64,000 nt of DNA from Cellulomonas sp. PhB143 (GCF_003752595.1 NZ_RKIJ01000001.1:52253-116252); one strand, 5' to 3'. Positions 8,297 to 17,232 are shown, counted from the stretch's first letter. Translations and numbers: made by a program. The notes: a model not told the origin generated them from the sequence alone.

Positions 8297-8794
8297 GTGA
8301 GCACCCCCCAGTACCCGTCCCAGCCCGGCGAGCAGCCCCCGCGCCCGGCGCAGGTCCCGCCCGTGCAGGTCCCGCCCGTGCAGGTCCCGCCACAGCAGCT
8401 CGCCCCCCAGCAGTTCGCCCCGCAGCCGGTCCAGCAGGTCCCGGTCCAGCCGGCGCAGCCCGTCTACGCCGAGTCCGAGGTCGACCGGGCGCGTGCCGAG
8501 CAGCTGCGCCAGCAGACCGCGGACGAGGCCGAGCGGGCCCGCGCCGAGCGGCAGTCCGCGGGGGTGGCGCCGGCCGTCACGGGGTTCGTGCTGGCGGTGA
8601 TCGCCCTCATCGTCCACCAGACGTCGGTGCCGGACGCGGTGACGATCGTCGTCGCGGCGATCGCGCTGATCGTCTCTCTCGTGGGACTGGCGAAGTCGAT
8701 CTCGCTGTCGGTGATCGGCGTCGTCTTCGGGGTGCTCGGCACCGTCGGCGCCGTGTGGGTCGGCTGGGCGGCGACGCAGTCGCTGATCGGCTGA
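8297..8794 (+). CDS. Small membrane protein with Pro/Gln-rich N-terminus
   Basis: I do not recognise a specific family for this 165-residue protein. It has a Pro/Gln-rich first 65 residues with a VPPVQ repeat that is also a 15-base DNA repeat (8361-8392). A charged helix follows (SEVDRARAEQLRQQTADEAERARAE), then two or three membrane segments (AVTGFVLAVIALIVHQ; AVTIVVAAIALIVSLVGLA; VIGVVFGVLGTVGAVWVG). The layout resembles actinobacterial DUF4190-like proteins but that is only a resemblance. The GTG at 8297 is preceded by AGGAGGA at six bases, which settles the start. It sits 37 bases after the TerC-like gene and may belong to the same operon. Confidence 0.75.
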   Translation: MSTPQYPSQPGEQPPRPAQVPPVQVPPVQVPPQQLAPQQFAPQPVQQVPVQPAQPVYAESEVDRARAEQLRQQTADEAERARAERQSAGVAPAVTGFVLAVIALIVHQTSVPDAVTIVVAAIALIVSLVGLAKSISLSVIGVVFGVLGTVGAVWVGWAATQSLIG

Positions 8795-8908
8795 CGCCGT
8801 CCGCGTGGGTGAAGTCCCGCGCGGGCGGTGTCGCGCCGCGCGCCGACGCCGTAGTTTCGGCGCGTGGACGCCGGCACCACCGCCGCCGGCGCTGACCGAG
8901 GAGTGCCC

Positions 8909-9691
8909 ATGAGAGCCCGTTCCGTCGTCCCCGCCGTCGCCGCCGCCTGCCTGGCGCTCGCCGGCTCCCTCGTCGCCGTCCCCGGCGCGGTCGCCGTCTC
9001 CCCGGCCGCCGTGAGCGCCGCCACCGTCGACACGGCCACCGCCGACGCGACCGCCGACACGACCGCCGACGCGAAGCCCGGCAAGCCCCCCAAGATCACG
9101 ATCACGTCCCCGCGCACGACGACGACCGTCGTCGGCGCCGTCACCGTGACCGGCCGGGCGAGCGACGACCACGGGCTGGACGGCGACCAGGTCTACGTCT
9201 ACCTGCAGCCGCGCACCACCGCGGGCGGGTGCGGCCCGGCGGCCGCGTACACGACCACCCCGGTCGTGGACGGGGAGTGGACGACGACGTTCGCGTCCGG
9301 GTCCGCGCCGGACGGCACCTACTGCGTCGCTGCGATCGCCATGGACACGGCGGGCCAGCAGACCTACACCTCGCGCCAGTGGCTGATGCTCAGCGACGGC
9401 TCGCCGCGGCTGGTGAACCTCTCGGCCCGCTCGCAGTGCGACGCGAACGGCGTCGCCTCCGTCGCGGTCTACGCGGTCAACGGTGAGCAGGTGCCGGTGG
9501 ACGTGCGGATGACCACGCCGTACGGCGAGAAGAAGGTCACCTCGCTCGCGCCGGGCAAGGCCGCGTACGTCTTCACGCAGTCCGGGGAGCCGAAGGTCGC
9601 GAAGGGCACGGCGACCGTGTCCGCGTACTACTGGGACGGCGTCGGGCACCACGAGACCTACACGCTGCCCTACGCCAAGGTGAGGTGCTGA
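8909..9691 (+). CDS. Secreted protein with Ig-like domain and shared C-terminal domain
   Basis: This 260-residue exported protein starts with a signal peptide (MRARSVVPAVAAACLALAG, cleavage near residue 30) and an Ala/Thr/Asp-rich linker. Residues 60-165 look like a bacterial Ig-like domain (ITITSPRTTTTVVGAVTVTG ... TYCVAAIAMDTAGQQTYTS), the arrangement called Big or Gmad2-like. The last 85 residues form a cysteine-framed domain (SQCDANGVASVAVYAVNGE ... YAKVRC) that is clearly related to the C-terminus of the GH92 enzyme at 55113-60587. The ATG has GAGGAG at a good distance. A strong hairpin terminator follows at 9695. The role is unknown; it may bind a surface glycan. Confidence 0.82.
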   Translation: MRARSVVPAVAAACLALAGSLVAVPGAVAVSPAAVSAATVDTATADATADTTADAKPGKPPKITITSPRTTTTVVGAVTVTGRASDDHGLDGDQVYVYLQPRTTAGGCGPAAAYTTTPVVDGEWTTTFASGSAPDGTYCVAAIAMDTAGQQTYTSRQWLMLSDGSPRLVNLSARSQCDANGVASVAVYAVNGEQVPVDVRMTTPYGEKKVTSLAPGKAAYVFTQSGEPKVAKGTATVSAYYWDGVGHHETYTLPYAKVRC

Positions 9692-9694
9692 GCT

Positions 9695-9726
9695 GACGCC
9701 CGGTCTCCCGCGGGAGGCCGGGCGTC
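9695..9726. terminator. Bidirectional hairpin terminator
   Basis: A 14-bp stem (arms 9695-9708 and 9713-9726, one G-T pair) with a four-base loop lies between two convergent genes and starts four bases after the plus-strand stop. There is no T tract, as is common in actinobacteria. Confidence 0.75.
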
Positions 9727-9745
9727 GGCGTGGGGCGGCGCCGGC

Positions 9746-10531
9746 TCAGGCCCGGACGCCGGCCCTGGTGCCCGCGCTGCCGAGATAGACCGTGTTGGTC
9801 GCGGGTCGGCCCTGCAGCGGGTTCTCGAAGGTCACCACCCGGGCGGCGCTGTCGGTGAAGACCCGAGCCATCGTGGCGAGGAACTCGTCGTCCGGCGGGT
9901 CGTTGGACCAGAGCGCGAAGACGCCGCCCGGCCGGAGCACGTCGCGGACCTGCGCCAGGCCCTCGGCGGTGTAGAACGCCTCGTTCTGCGGTGCGAGGAC
10001 GTGCCGCGGCGAGTGGTCGATGTCGACGAGCACGGCATCGCACCACCGGTCGTCCGTGTCCGGCCAGAAGCCCTCGCCCGCGGCGGCCAGCGCGAAGAAG
10101 TCGCCCTGCACGAGGCGGCAGCGGGGGTCGCGGGCGAGTCCCGCACCGAGCGGCACCAGGCCCCGGCGGTGCCAGTCGATCACCGGCTGCAGGGCGTCGA
10201 CCACCGCGAGCGCGGCGACGTCGGGATGGTCGAGGACGGCGCGCGCGGTGTAGCCCAGGCCCAGACCGCCGACGACCACCTCGAGGCCACGTCGGCCCGC
10301 CAGGCGCTCGAGGGCGACGTCGGCCAGGGCGACCTCCGCCTCGACGAACAGGCTGGACATGAGGAAGTCGTCGTCGATCTTGACCTCGTGGATCTCCTGC
10401 CCGGTCACGGGATCGATCCGACGCCGGAGGCTGATCGCGCCGATCGCCGTCTCCTGCCAGTCGAGCTCCTCGAACCGACGTCGTCCGGGCCGAGTGTGCC
10501 GGCGGGGGGCCGGGTCGGGAAAGTCGGTCAC
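9746..10531 (-). CDS. Spermidine synthase-like methyltransferase-fold protein
   Basis: This 261-residue protein has the Rossmann core of polyamine synthases: LEVVVGGLGLGYTARAVLDH near residue 85 (the cofactor GxGxG loop), VDALQPVIDWHR for the acidic ribose contact, and CDAVLVDIDHSPRHVL near 168 in place of the catalytic DxxDP region. The later LRPGGVFALWSNDPPDDEF matches the family. Whether it makes spermidine is doubtful, since actinobacterial members often lack the full amine-binding set; no speD or speA neighbour is present. GTG 10531 follows AAGGAG. It is 20 bases downstream of the DHA2 transporter on the same strand, so the two are probably co-transcribed. Confidence 0.8.
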   Translation of the reverse strand: MTDFPDPAPRRHTRPGRRRFEELDWQETAIGAISLRRRIDPVTGQEIHEVKIDDDFLMSSLFVEAEVALADVALERLAGRRGLEVVVGGLGLGYTARAVLDHPDVAALAVVDALQPVIDWHRRGLVPLGAGLARDPRCRLVQGDFFALAAAGEGFWPDTDDRWCDAVLVDIDHSPRHVLAPQNEAFYTAEGLAQVRDVLRPGGVFALWSNDPPDDEFLATMARVFTDSAARVVTFENPLQGRPATNTVYLGSAGTRAGVRA

Positions 10532-10551
10532 GCCACGCTCCTTCGCCGGGC

Positions 10552-12585
10552 TCAGGCCGACGCGTACGCCGACCGCGGCGGGTCCTCCGCGTGCAGCCGG
10601 TCGGTGAGCTCGGAGACGATCTCGTCGATCTCCGGCTCCTTCTCGCCCGGCCAGCCCTCGATCAGCGCACGCAGCCGGACCCGCTCGTTCTCGCGCAGCG
10701 CCTCGGCGGCTGCGTGCCCCGCATCGGTCGCGGTGACCGTGTCGCCGTCGACGGTCACCAGGCCACGCTCCTCGAGCGCCGCGGCCACGCCGGTCACCAC
10801 CCCGGTCGAGGCGCCCGAGCGCTCCGACATGGTCTCGACCGAGCGCGGACCCTTGAGGGACGCGCGCGTGACCATCCAGCACTCCTCGGGCGTCAGCCCC
10901 GAGTCCGCGGCGAGGATGGCGTAGGTGCGCAGCGGGTCCTGGCGCCCGACGCGCTGCCAGAGCAGCAGCCGCAGCTCCTCGGCCGACGTGCGCCCGGACG
11001 GCAGCGCGAACGTGTCGCCGGCAGCGACTCCCGCGGCCGTGGCGACCGACTCGTGCTCGTCCGTGTCCTTCGCCGCCGTGCGCAGCGTGACCTCGGGGAG
11101 CAGCCAGCTGAGCAGGAACGCGATCGCCGCCACCGGCACCGCCCACAGGAAGACGATGTGCAGGGCGTCGGCGTACCCGTCGAGGAACCAGTCCTGCACG
11201 TCCGGCGGGCACTGGGCCAGGCCCGCGGTGGACTGGGCCAGCGCACCCGGCCCGCACGGACCGGCCGCGTCGCTCGGGATGCCGCTCGCCACGTTGGACG
11301 CGAGCTGGTTGGCGAACACCGTGCCGAACACCGCGACGCCCACGGACGAGCCGATGGTCCGGAAGAACGTGGTGCCCGAGGTGGCCGTGCCGAGGTCGCG
11401 GTACTCGACCGCGTTCTGTACCGCCAGGACCAGCACCTGGGTGACCATCCCGAGGCCGGCACCGAGGACGAACATGCTCACGCCCGACTCGAACGTCGTC
11501 GTGTCCCGGTCCATCAGGGAGAGCAGGTAGAGCCCGACCGTGGTGATCGCCGTGCCGAGGATCGGGAAGATCTTGTACCTGCCCGTGCGGGAGATGATCT
11601 GCCCGGAGCCGATCGACGTGATCAGCAGCCCGAGCATCATCGGGGTCATCTCGAGTCCGGACTCCGTCGGGCTGGAGCCCTTGACCTGCTGCAGGTACAG
11701 CGGCAGGTAGGTGATCGCCCCGAACATCGCGAAACCGACGACGAACCCGATGATCGCCGCCATGGTGAACACGCGGCTGCGGAAGAGCCGCAGGGGCAGC
11801 ACGGGCTCCGGCGCGCGCTGCTCCACGAGCACGAACGCGACGAGCGAGACGACGAACAGCAGGCTCAGGCCGTAGACCTGCACGGAGCTCCAGCCCCACG
11901 TGGTCCCGCCGAGGCTCGTGACGAGGACGATCGACGTGGCCATGACCGCCAGGAGGATGATCCCGGCGTAGTCGATCTTCGGCTTGTACGTCGAGGTGAT
12001 CTTCGGCAGGACGGCGGCGACCACGATCAGCGCGACGATGCCGATGGGGACGTTGATGTAGAAGACCCAGCGCCACGACAGGTTGTCCACGAAGAATCCG
12101 CCGAGCAGCGGTCCCGCGACCGAGGAGACGCCGAACACGGCGCCGAAGAAGCCCTGGTACTTGCCGCGCTCCCGGGGCGAGACGACGTCGCCGATGATCG
12201 CCTGCGAGAGCACCATCAGCCCGCCGCCGCCGATGCCCTGGACGGCGCGCCAGGCGATGAGCTGGCCCATCGTCTGCGACGTGCCGGAGAGGATCGAGCC
12301 GACAAGGAAGATCAGGATGCAGATGATGAACAGCACCTTGCGCCCGTAGAGGTCGCCCAGCTTGCCCCACAGCACCGTCGTCGCCGTCGACGCCAGCATG
12401 TAGGCGGTGACCACCCAGGACAGGTGCTCGGCGCCGCCGAGGTCGGAGACGATCGTCGGCAGCGCGGTGGCGACCACGGTCTGGTCGAGCGCCGCGAGCA
12501 GCATCGCGAGCATGAGGCCCGCGAAGATGGCGAGGATGCGCCGCTGCGGCAGCTGGGTGGTGGGCTCTGTTGCCTGCGTGCTCAT
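10552..12585 (-). CDS. DHA2-family MFS drug transporter fused to a C-terminal winged-helix domain
   Basis: This is a 677-residue protein. The first ~530 residues are a 14-helix DHA2 proton antiporter with the motifs [13 protein letters not shown] (motif D1), [10 protein letters not shown] (motif A) and [16 protein letters not shown] (motif C), plus the cytosolic [12 protein letters not shown] linker. The final ~140 residues look like a MarR-type winged helix: [63 protein letters not shown]. Normal DHA2 proteins are 450-550 residues, so this is a transporter-regulator fusion. ATG 12585 has a GGGAG site. It is divergent from the MOSC gene, with 107 bases between. The substrate is probably a hydrophobic drug; DNA binding by the tail is inference. 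Confidence 0.9.
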   Translation of the reverse strand: MSTQATEPTTQLPQRRILAIFAGLMLAMLLAALDQTVVATALPTIVSDLGGAEHLSWVVTAYMLASTATTVLWGKLGDLYGRKVLFIICILIFLVGSILSGTSQTMGQLIAWRAVQGIGGGGLMVLSQAIIGDVVSPRERGKYQGFFGAVFGVSSVAGPLLGGFFVDNLSWRWVFYINVPIGIVALIVVAAVLPKITSTYKPKIDYAGIILLAVMATSIVLVTSLGGTTWGWSSVQVYGLSLLFVVSLVAFVLVEQRAPEPVLPLRLFRSRVFTMAAIIGFVVGFAMFGAITYLPLYLQQVKGSSPTESGLEMTPMMLGLLITSIGSGQIISRTGRYKIFPILGTAITTVGLYLLSLMDRDTTTFESGVSMFVLGAGLGMVTQVLVLAVQNAVEYRDLGTATSGTTFFRTIGSSVGVAVFGTVFANQLASNVASGIPSDAAGPCGPGALAQSTAGLAQCPPDVQDWFLDGYADALHIVFLWAVPVAAIAFLLSWLLPEVTLRTAAKDTDEHESVATAAGVAAGDTFALPSGRTSAEELRLLLWQRVGRQDPLRTYAILAADSGLTPEECWMVTRASLKGPRSVETMSERSGASTGVVTGVAAALEERGLVTVDGDTVTATDAGHAAAEALRENERVRLRALIEGWPGEKEPEIDEIVSELTDRLHAEDPPRSAYASA

Positions 12586-12692
12586 GCGGCTCCCTCGGCG
12601 TGTCGGGTTCGCGGAGCCCAGCAAGGGGCCTGTCGGCAGCGTGCCACCAACCGGCCCGGACGGCAGCCCGAACGGGTGGCAGGATGCTCGCC

Positions 12693-13397
12693 ATGGTCGC
12701 CTCCTTCTCCGTGCCCGACGACGTCCCCTGCCCCGCCGGCGAGCTCCTCGCCGTCTGCCGCGTCGCCGCGCTGCTGCCCGATCCCGGGACCGTCGGGATC
12801 ACCGCGATCGACAAGCGACCTGTCGACGGCCGCGTGCGCGTGGGGACCTTCGGGCTCTATGCGGACGTCCAGGCGGACCGGGCGAACCACGGCGGCCCGG
12901 ACCAGGCGGTCTATGCGTACGCGCAGGAGGACGCGGACTTCTGGGCCGCCGAGACCGGACGCGAGGTCCCGGCCGGCCTGTTCGGGGAGAACCTGCGGGT
13001 GCGGGGCCTGCCGGTCTCGCGGGCGGTGGTCGGCGAGCGGTGGCGGATCGGGTCCGCCGAGCTCGAGGTGACCGTGCCGCGCGTGCCGTGCGCGACCTTC
13101 CAGCGCCGGATGGGCGAGGAACGCTGGGTGCGCCGGTTCACCGAGGCGAACCGCACCGGCGCGTACCTGCGGGTGGTCTCGAGGGGCGACGTGGGCGCGG
13201 GGGACGCGATCGTCGTCGTCCACCGCCCGGCCCACGGGGTGACGATCGCGGACTGGTTCGGGGCGCGGGACGCCGCGGTGCGGGCCGGGCTCGGGGAGCG
13301 GCTGCTCGCGGCCGACGCCGCCGGGGACGTGACCCTGGCGGACGAGCTGCGCGGGCTGGCGGCGGCCGCCGTGGGCGCGACGGCGGCGCACGGCTGA
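12693..13397 (+). CDS. MOSC domain-containing protein (YiiM-like)
   Basis: This 234-residue protein has the MOSC domain found at the end of molybdenum-cofactor sulfurases and in the standalone YiiM and YuaD proteins. It is predicted to handle sulfur or 6-hydroxylaminopurine-type substrates with molybdenum cofactor. Visible features are [27 protein letters not shown], the [10 protein letters not shown] loop, and the conserved cysteine in [11 protein letters not shown] that carries the sulfur in this family. The C-terminal 40 residues are a helical tail typical of YiiM. Two nearby ATGs (12684 and 12693) are possible; 12693 gives the better distance from AGGA. It is transcribed away from the DHA2 fusion and ends before a 23-bp hairpin. 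Confidence 0.88.
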   Translation: MVASFSVPDDVPCPAGELLAVCRVAALLPDPGTVGITAIDKRPVDGRVRVGTFGLYADVQADRANHGGPDQAVYAYAQEDADFWAAETGREVPAGLFGENLRVRGLPVSRAVVGERWRIGSAELEVTVPRVPCATFQRRMGEERWVRRFTEANRTGAYLRVVSRGDVGAGDAIVVVHRPAHGVTIADWFGARDAAVRAGLGERLLAADAAGDVTLADELRGLAAAAVGATAAHG

Positions 13398-13407
13398 GCG
13401 CGCCGCC

Positions 13408-13465
13408 CCCCGAGTTGTCAGACTCTCGCTCCGCCAGAGGCGAGCGAGAGTCTGACAACTCGGGG
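13408..13465. repeat. Family-2 inverted repeat with perfect 23-bp arms
   Basis: Arms 13408-13430 and 13443-13465 are exact reverse complements with a 12-base loop. The arm contains TGTCAGACTCTCGC, shared with one base change by the hairpin at 38935-38982. It begins 11 bases after the MOSC gene stop and can act as its terminator. Confidence 0.88.
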
Positions 13466-13528
13466 CGGCGGGCCCGGGGGCGGCGGCCGACCGAGGAATA
13501 GCCGCGGCCCGGGCCGGGTTCGACCGGT

Positions 13529-14254
13529 GTGACCTCCCCGATCTCCCCGACCCCCGCCGCGGCCGACGGCGCCGCGCAGCAGCCCTTCGACCGGCACCCC
13601 GGACCGCCCGTGCGGGTCGACGTCTGGTCCGACGTCGCCTGCCCGTGGTGCTACATCGGCAAGCGCCGGCTCGAGACCGCGATCGCGGCGTTCGACGGGG
13701 AGGTGAGCGTCGAGTACCACGCCTTCGAGCTGAGCCCCGACACCCCCGAGGACTACGCGGGCAGCACCACCGAGTACCTCTCGCAGCGCAAGGGCATGCC
13801 GGCCGACACGGTCGAGGAGATGCTCGCGCACGTCACGCGGCTCGCCGCCGACGAGGGGCTCGCCTACGACTTCGACGCCGTCAAGCACCGCCGGACGCTC
13901 AAGGCGCACCAGCTCGTCGCGTTCGCCAAGGCGCGCGGGCGGCAGGCCGAGGTCAAGGAGCGCCTGCTGCAGGCGTACTTCGAGCAGGGCCGGGACGTCG
14001 CCGACATGGACGTGCTCGCCGAGGTCGGCGCCGAGGCGGGGCTCGACCCGGCTCAGGTCCGCGAGGCGCTCGAGTCGGACGCGCTGCTGCAGGACGTCGT
14101 CGCCGACATCGAGCAGGCGCGCCGGCTGGGGATCCAGGGGGTGCCGTTCTTCGTCGTCGACCAGAAGTACGGGATCTCCGGCGCGCAGACTCCCGAGACG
14201 TTCGCGCAGGTCTTCGACCAGGTCCTCGCCGAGCGTGCCGAGGTGGCGTCGTGA
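13529..14254 (+). CDS. DsbA family oxidoreductase (FrnE-like)
   Basis: This is a 241-residue thioredoxin-fold protein of the DsbA/2-hydroxychromene-2-carboxylate isomerase group, FrnE subfamily. After a 25-residue disordered tail it reads VRVDVWSDVACPWCYIGKRRLE, with the redox pair CPWC near residues 38-41. The helical insertion (HRRTLKAHQLVAFAKARG, near 117) and the cis-proline strand GIQGVPFFVVDQKYGISGAQ (near 200) are complete. There is no signal peptide, so it acts in the cytoplasm, as FrnE does in disulfide handling and oxidative stress. The start is GTG 13529; there is no strong ribosome site. Its stop overlaps the next small gene by four bases, which suggests coupling. Confidence 0.92.
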   Translation: MTSPISPTPAAADGAAQQPFDRHPGPPVRVDVWSDVACPWCYIGKRRLETAIAAFDGEVSVEYHAFELSPDTPEDYAGSTTEYLSQRKGMPADTVEEMLAHVTRLAADEGLAYDFDAVKHRRTLKAHQLVAFAKARGRQAEVKERLLQAYFEQGRDVADMDVLAEVGAEAGLDPAQVREALESDALLQDVVADIEQARRLGIQGVPFFVVDQKYGISGAQTPETFAQVFDQVLAERAEVAS

Positions 14255-14490
14255 CCGCGGACCCGGCCGAGAACACCACCACCGGAACCCCCACGGCTGA
14301 GGTCTCCACCGCCGGAGCCACCACCGCCGAACGCGTCATCGGTGGGTCGAAGACGCCGGATCGGCCGACGGATGACGCGTTCGGCGGTGGTGGGGCGGCT
14401 GCGCCGGCCGCGCCCGCGCAGACCCTGCCCGCGTTCGTCATGGTCGGCGGCGACGCGCCCGTCTGCACCGACGGCGTCTGCGACGTCTGA
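14251..14490 (+). CDS. Small Thr/Ala-rich protein ending in a CxxxxC motif
   Basis: I do not recognise this 79-residue frame. It starts at GTG 14251, overlapping the DsbA-family stop (GTGA), and ends with VMVGGDAPVCTDGVCDV, whose CTDGVC pair could be a redox or metal site. The middle is low complexity and contains a perfect 23-bp inverted repeat (14318-14393). The coupling to a thiol oxidoreductase and the paired cysteines make a small thiol partner conceivable. The repeat could instead mean that an intergenic hairpin was inserted into, or read through by, a short gene. Only the C-terminal 20 residues look like designed protein sequence. Confidence 0.5.
   Translation: MTADPAENTTTGTPTAEVSTAGATTAERVIGGSKTPDRPTDDAFGGGGAAAPAAPAQTLPAFVMVGGDAPVCTDGVCDV
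14318..14393. repeat. Perfect 23-bp inverted repeat inside a small coding frame
   Basis: Arms 14318-14340 and 14371-14393 are exact reverse complements around a 30-base spacer; the core reads GCCGAACGCGTCATC. It does not share sequence with repeat families 1 or 2. It is inside the small frame at 14251-14490 and keeps it open. Confidence 0.85.
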
Positions 14491-14521
14491 GCCGACCGTC
14501 CCGGGACACGGGTCCCGACGT

Positions 14522-14565
14522 GCGGCGAGGCCCGGACCACCGGTGGGTGGTCCGGGCCTCGCCGC
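14522..14565. terminator. Bidirectional hairpin terminator
   Basis: A perfect 20-bp stem (14522-14541 and 14546-14565) with a GGTG loop separates the plus-strand small gene from the minus-strand aldo/keto reductase gene. It is the right shape and place for a shared terminator. Confidence 0.82.
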
Positions 14566-14608
14566 GCCCGGGCGCCCTGCGCCCGGGCGCGGCTGCCGAC
14601 CGGCGGGA

Positions 14609-15454
14609 TCAGCTCGGCACGTAGTTGAACGTGTCGGGATCGCCGCCCTGTCGCGCGCCGCGCTCGAGGCCGGCCATCGCGGCCATGTCGTCCTCGGTCA
14701 GCTCGAAGTCGAACAGCGCGAAGTTCTCGCGGACGCGCTCGGGCGTCACGGACTTCGGGAACACGACGTCGCCGCGCTCGGTGTGCCAGCGCAGCACGAC
14801 CTGCGCGGGGCTCTTGCCGTGCGAGTCGGCGATCCGGCCGATCACCGGGTCGTCGAGCACCGCGCCCTGCGCGATCGGCGACCACGCCTCGGTGATGATC
14901 TCGTGCTGGGCGTTGAAGGAGCGCACCTCGTCCTGCTGGAAGTACGGGTGCACCTCGATCTGGTTCACCGCGGGCACGATGGTGCCGCTCGCGTGGATCT
15001 TGCGCAGGTGGTGCGGCTGGAAGTTCGAGACGCCGATCGCCTTGGCGCGCCCGGAGCGGTAGATCTCCTCCATCGCGCCCCACGTCTCGGTGAAGTCGCC
15101 GACGTCGGGCAGCGGCCAGTGGATGAGGAACAGGTCCACGTAGTCGCTGTCGAGCGCCTCGAGGGTCGCGTCGAAGGCCGTCGCGGCCGCCTCGGGCTCG
15201 TGGAAGCCGTTGTTGAGCTTGCTGGTGACGAACACGTCGGAGCGGTCGAGGCCGGAGGCCTTGATCGCCTGCCCGACGCCCTCCTCGTTGCCGTACATCT
15301 CGGCGGTGTCGATGTGGCGGTACCCCGTCTCGAGGGCCGTGAGCGTCGCTGCCCTGGTGTCCTCCGGCGGGATCTGGAAGACGCCGAAGCCGAGCTGCGG
15401 GATCTGGACGCCGTTGTTGAGGGTGATGCGGGGGACTGCGGACTCTGCGGACAT
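14609..15454 (-). CDS. Aldo/keto reductase (2,5-diketo-D-gluconate reductase type)
   Basis: This 281-residue NADPH-dependent carbonyl reductase has a (beta/alpha)8 barrel. The catalytic tetrad is complete: Asp and Tyr in HIDTAEMYGNEEGVG, Lys in VTSKLNN and His in LFLIHWP. Cofactor-binding signatures GVSNFQPHHL and the late PKSVTPERVRENFALFDFEL with KSxxxxR are present. The length is normal. The sequence is closest in style to the actinobacterial 2,5-DKG reductase or YafB/DkgA group; the substrate is not fixed by sequence. ATG 15454 has AGGAGGT six bases upstream, a nearly perfect ribosome site. The gene stands alone with 125 bases to the next gene on its strand. Confidence 0.94.
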   Translation of the reverse strand: MSAESAVPRITLNNGVQIPQLGFGVFQIPPEDTRAATLTALETGYRHIDTAEMYGNEEGVGQAIKASGLDRSDVFVTSKLNNGFHEPEAAATAFDATLEALDSDYVDLFLIHWPLPDVGDFTETWGAMEEIYRSGRAKAIGVSNFQPHHLRKIHASGTIVPAVNQIEVHPYFQQDEVRSFNAQHEIITEAWSPIAQGAVLDDPVIGRIADSHGKSPAQVVLRWHTERGDVVFPKSVTPERVRENFALFDFELTEDDMAAMAGLERGARQGGDPDTFNYVPS

Positions 15455-15579
15455 GCGCGACCTCCTGAGTCGTTCGTGCGGTAGTTCCAACGTGGCACCT
15501 CCGGCGCTCCGACGCGAACTCTCGGGCCCGGGTTCGCGGTCAGCGATATCGGGAATGCGTCTCCCGGGGGCTCGTGGCG

Positions 15580-16581
15580 TCAGTTGCGCCGGTGGTCCTG
15601 CAGCGGCATCCGGGGCCCTCGACGCGGCGGCCGGGCCTGGCGGGCCGCGCGCAGCAGCAGGACCACGCGATAGCGGTGCGGCGCGTAGGGCGCCAGGAGC
15701 TCGAGCATGCGGGCGTCGTCGGCGGGGACCGCGCCGGGGCCCGGGCCGCGCGGCGCCCCGCGGTCGCCGTCGAACGACCAGATCACCGCCTTGGCCAGGT
15801 GATAGTCGCCCACCGAGACCGCGTCGGCGTCCCCGAGCGCGCGCTGCGCGACCTCGGCGGCCGTCCACGGTCCGACGCCGCGGACCGCCTGCAGCCGGGC
15901 GTGCGCGGCGGGCAGGGGCAGCCGCACGCACTCCTCCAGCCGCGCCGCCCGCCGTGCGCACTCGACCGCCGTGCGGGCGCGCCCCGGGTCGACGCCGGCC
16001 CGGTGCCAGTCCCAGCCGGGGATCGCCGCCCACGTCGCCGCATCGGGCGTCACGCGCATCCCGGCGGGAGCCGGCCCGGGCGCCTGCGCCCCGAACCGCT
16101 CGAGGAGGCGCCGCCACGCGGAGAACGCCTCGGTGCCGACCACCCGCTGCTCGAGCACGGCGGGCACGAGCGACTCCAGCACGCGGCCCGTGCGCGGCAC
16201 GCGCAGCCCCGGGTGGCGACGGTGGGTCTCGGCGAGCTGCGGCGGCGGCACGAAACCGGCCGCGTCGTCGTCCTCCCCGAGCAGCCCCGGCAGGGCGGCC
16301 GCGGCCTCCCGCGCTCCCGGGCCCCACACCTGCCCGACGACGGTGCGCGCGTCCGCCTGCAGCAGGCGGTAGGTCGCGGGACCGGTGGGCAGGAGGGCGG
16401 TGCGCCACAGGGCGCCGTCGGGCGTGCGGCGCTGGACCGGGTCGTAGGCGCCCCGGGCGAGCGGGTGCAGCGTGCCGTGCAGCTCGAGGGGGCGGGCCGA
16501 GACGTGCTCGACCCGGAGGCCGTCCGCGGCCCCGTCGTCCGGCGTGCCCTGCGCGCCCGCCGTACCCGCCTCGCCCGGCAC
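15580..16581 (-). CDS. DNA-3-methyladenine glycosylase II family (AlkA-like, HhH-GPD)
   Basis: This is a 333-residue base-excision repair glycosylase that would remove alkylated purines. The first 110 residues form a beta-rich AlkA-N-like domain; the helix-hairpin-helix GPD core runs from about 140 to 300. It contains LEQRVVGTEAFSAWRRLLERFG, the hairpin LQAVRGVGPWTAAEVAQRALG and the catalytic aspartate in VSVGDYHLAKAVIW. The last 30 residues are Arg-rich. The start is GTG 16581, only five bases after the upstream RNase H stop codon, with no clear ribosome site, so translation may depend on read-on from rnhA. No ada or ogt neighbour is seen. Confidence 0.87.
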   Translation of the reverse strand: MPGEAGTAGAQGTPDDGAADGLRVEHVSARPLELHGTLHPLARGAYDPVQRRTPDGALWRTALLPTGPATYRLLQADARTVVGQVWGPGAREAAAALPGLLGEDDDAAGFVPPPQLAETHRRHPGLRVPRTGRVLESLVPAVLEQRVVGTEAFSAWRRLLERFGAQAPGPAPAGMRVTPDAATWAAIPGWDWHRAGVDPGRARTAVECARRAARLEECVRLPLPAAHARLQAVRGVGPWTAAEVAQRALGDADAVSVGDYHLAKAVIWSFDGDRGAPRGPGPGAVPADDARMLELLAPYAPHRYRVVLLLRAARQARPPRRGPRMPLQDHRRN

Positions 16582-16586
16582 GGTCG

Positions 16587-17192
16587 CTAGTCCCAGAGGG
16601 TGCCGGTGGACCACGCGGGCTCGGCGGCGTGCCGGGCAGGAGAGGCGGCGGCGTGCTCCGACGCGCGCTGGCGGTGCGCCCGCGGCCGCCGGGACGTGGC
16701 GCCCTCGACAGTGGGCGACGGCGCGCCGAGCACCGCCTCGACGTCGCCCCGGCCCGCGAGCCAGTCCTGGGCGGCGAGCCCGGCCAGCTTGTCGGCGCGC
16801 TCGTTGAACGGGTTGCCCACGTGGCCGCGGACCCAGCGGAAGCGCACGGGCCCCTCGCGGCCGCTGATCGCGGTGTCGATCGCCTGGACCAGCTCGAGGT
16901 TCTTCACCGGGCTGCCGCTCGCGGTGCGCCACTTCTTGCGGCGCCAGCCCTCCAGCCACTCCGACGCGCACTTGATGGCGTACTGGGAGTCGGACTCGAT
17001 CATCAGCGGCTCCGGGCCCGGGTGGGCGCGCACCGCCTCCAGCAGGGCCGTGAGCTCGGCGACCTGGTTGGTGCCGCTCGCATACCCGCCGGAGTCGAAG
17101 GTGCCGTCGTGGTTGATCCACGCCCATCCGGTCGCGCCGCCGGGGTTGCGCAGGCAGGAGCCGTCCGTGCTGACTGTGATCACGCCCTGCAT
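16587..17192 (-). CDS. rnhA: Ribonuclease H (RNase HI)
   Basis: This 201-residue protein cleaves the RNA strand of RNA-DNA hybrids. All four acidic catalytic residues can be seen: the Asp of VSTDGSCLRNPGG near residue 10, the Glu in VAELTALLEAV near 45, the Asp of IESDSQYAIKC near 70 and the Asp in NERADKLAG near 135, plus the RGHVGNPFN loop. The family is about 150 residues; here there is an extra Arg/Ala-rich tail of about 50 residues with no recognisable domain. ATG 17192 gives the usual short lead before the first strand. It is followed at five bases by the AlkA-like gene, which makes a small DNA-repair operon. Confidence 0.93.
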   Translation of the reverse strand: MQGVITVSTDGSCLRNPGGATGWAWINHDGTFDSGGYASGTNQVAELTALLEAVRAHPGPEPLMIESDSQYAIKCASEWLEGWRRKKWRTASGSPVKNLELVQAIDTAISGREGPVRFRWVRGHVGNPFNERADKLAGLAAQDWLAGRGDVEAVLGAPSPTVEGATSRRPRAHRQRASEHAAASPARHAAEPAWSTGTLWD

Positions 17193-17195
17193 TGT

Positions 17196-17232
17196 GCCCG
17201 ACGCCGGTGACAGGGCGGCACCGGCGTCGGGC
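17196..17232 (-). terminator. Hairpin terminator after the FKBP gene
   Basis: A perfect 14-bp stem (17196-17209 and 17219-17232) with a nine-base loop lies between the FKBP stop and the rnhA start on the same strand. It probably ends the FKBP transcript; rnhA would then need its own promoter or read-through. Confidence 0.65.
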
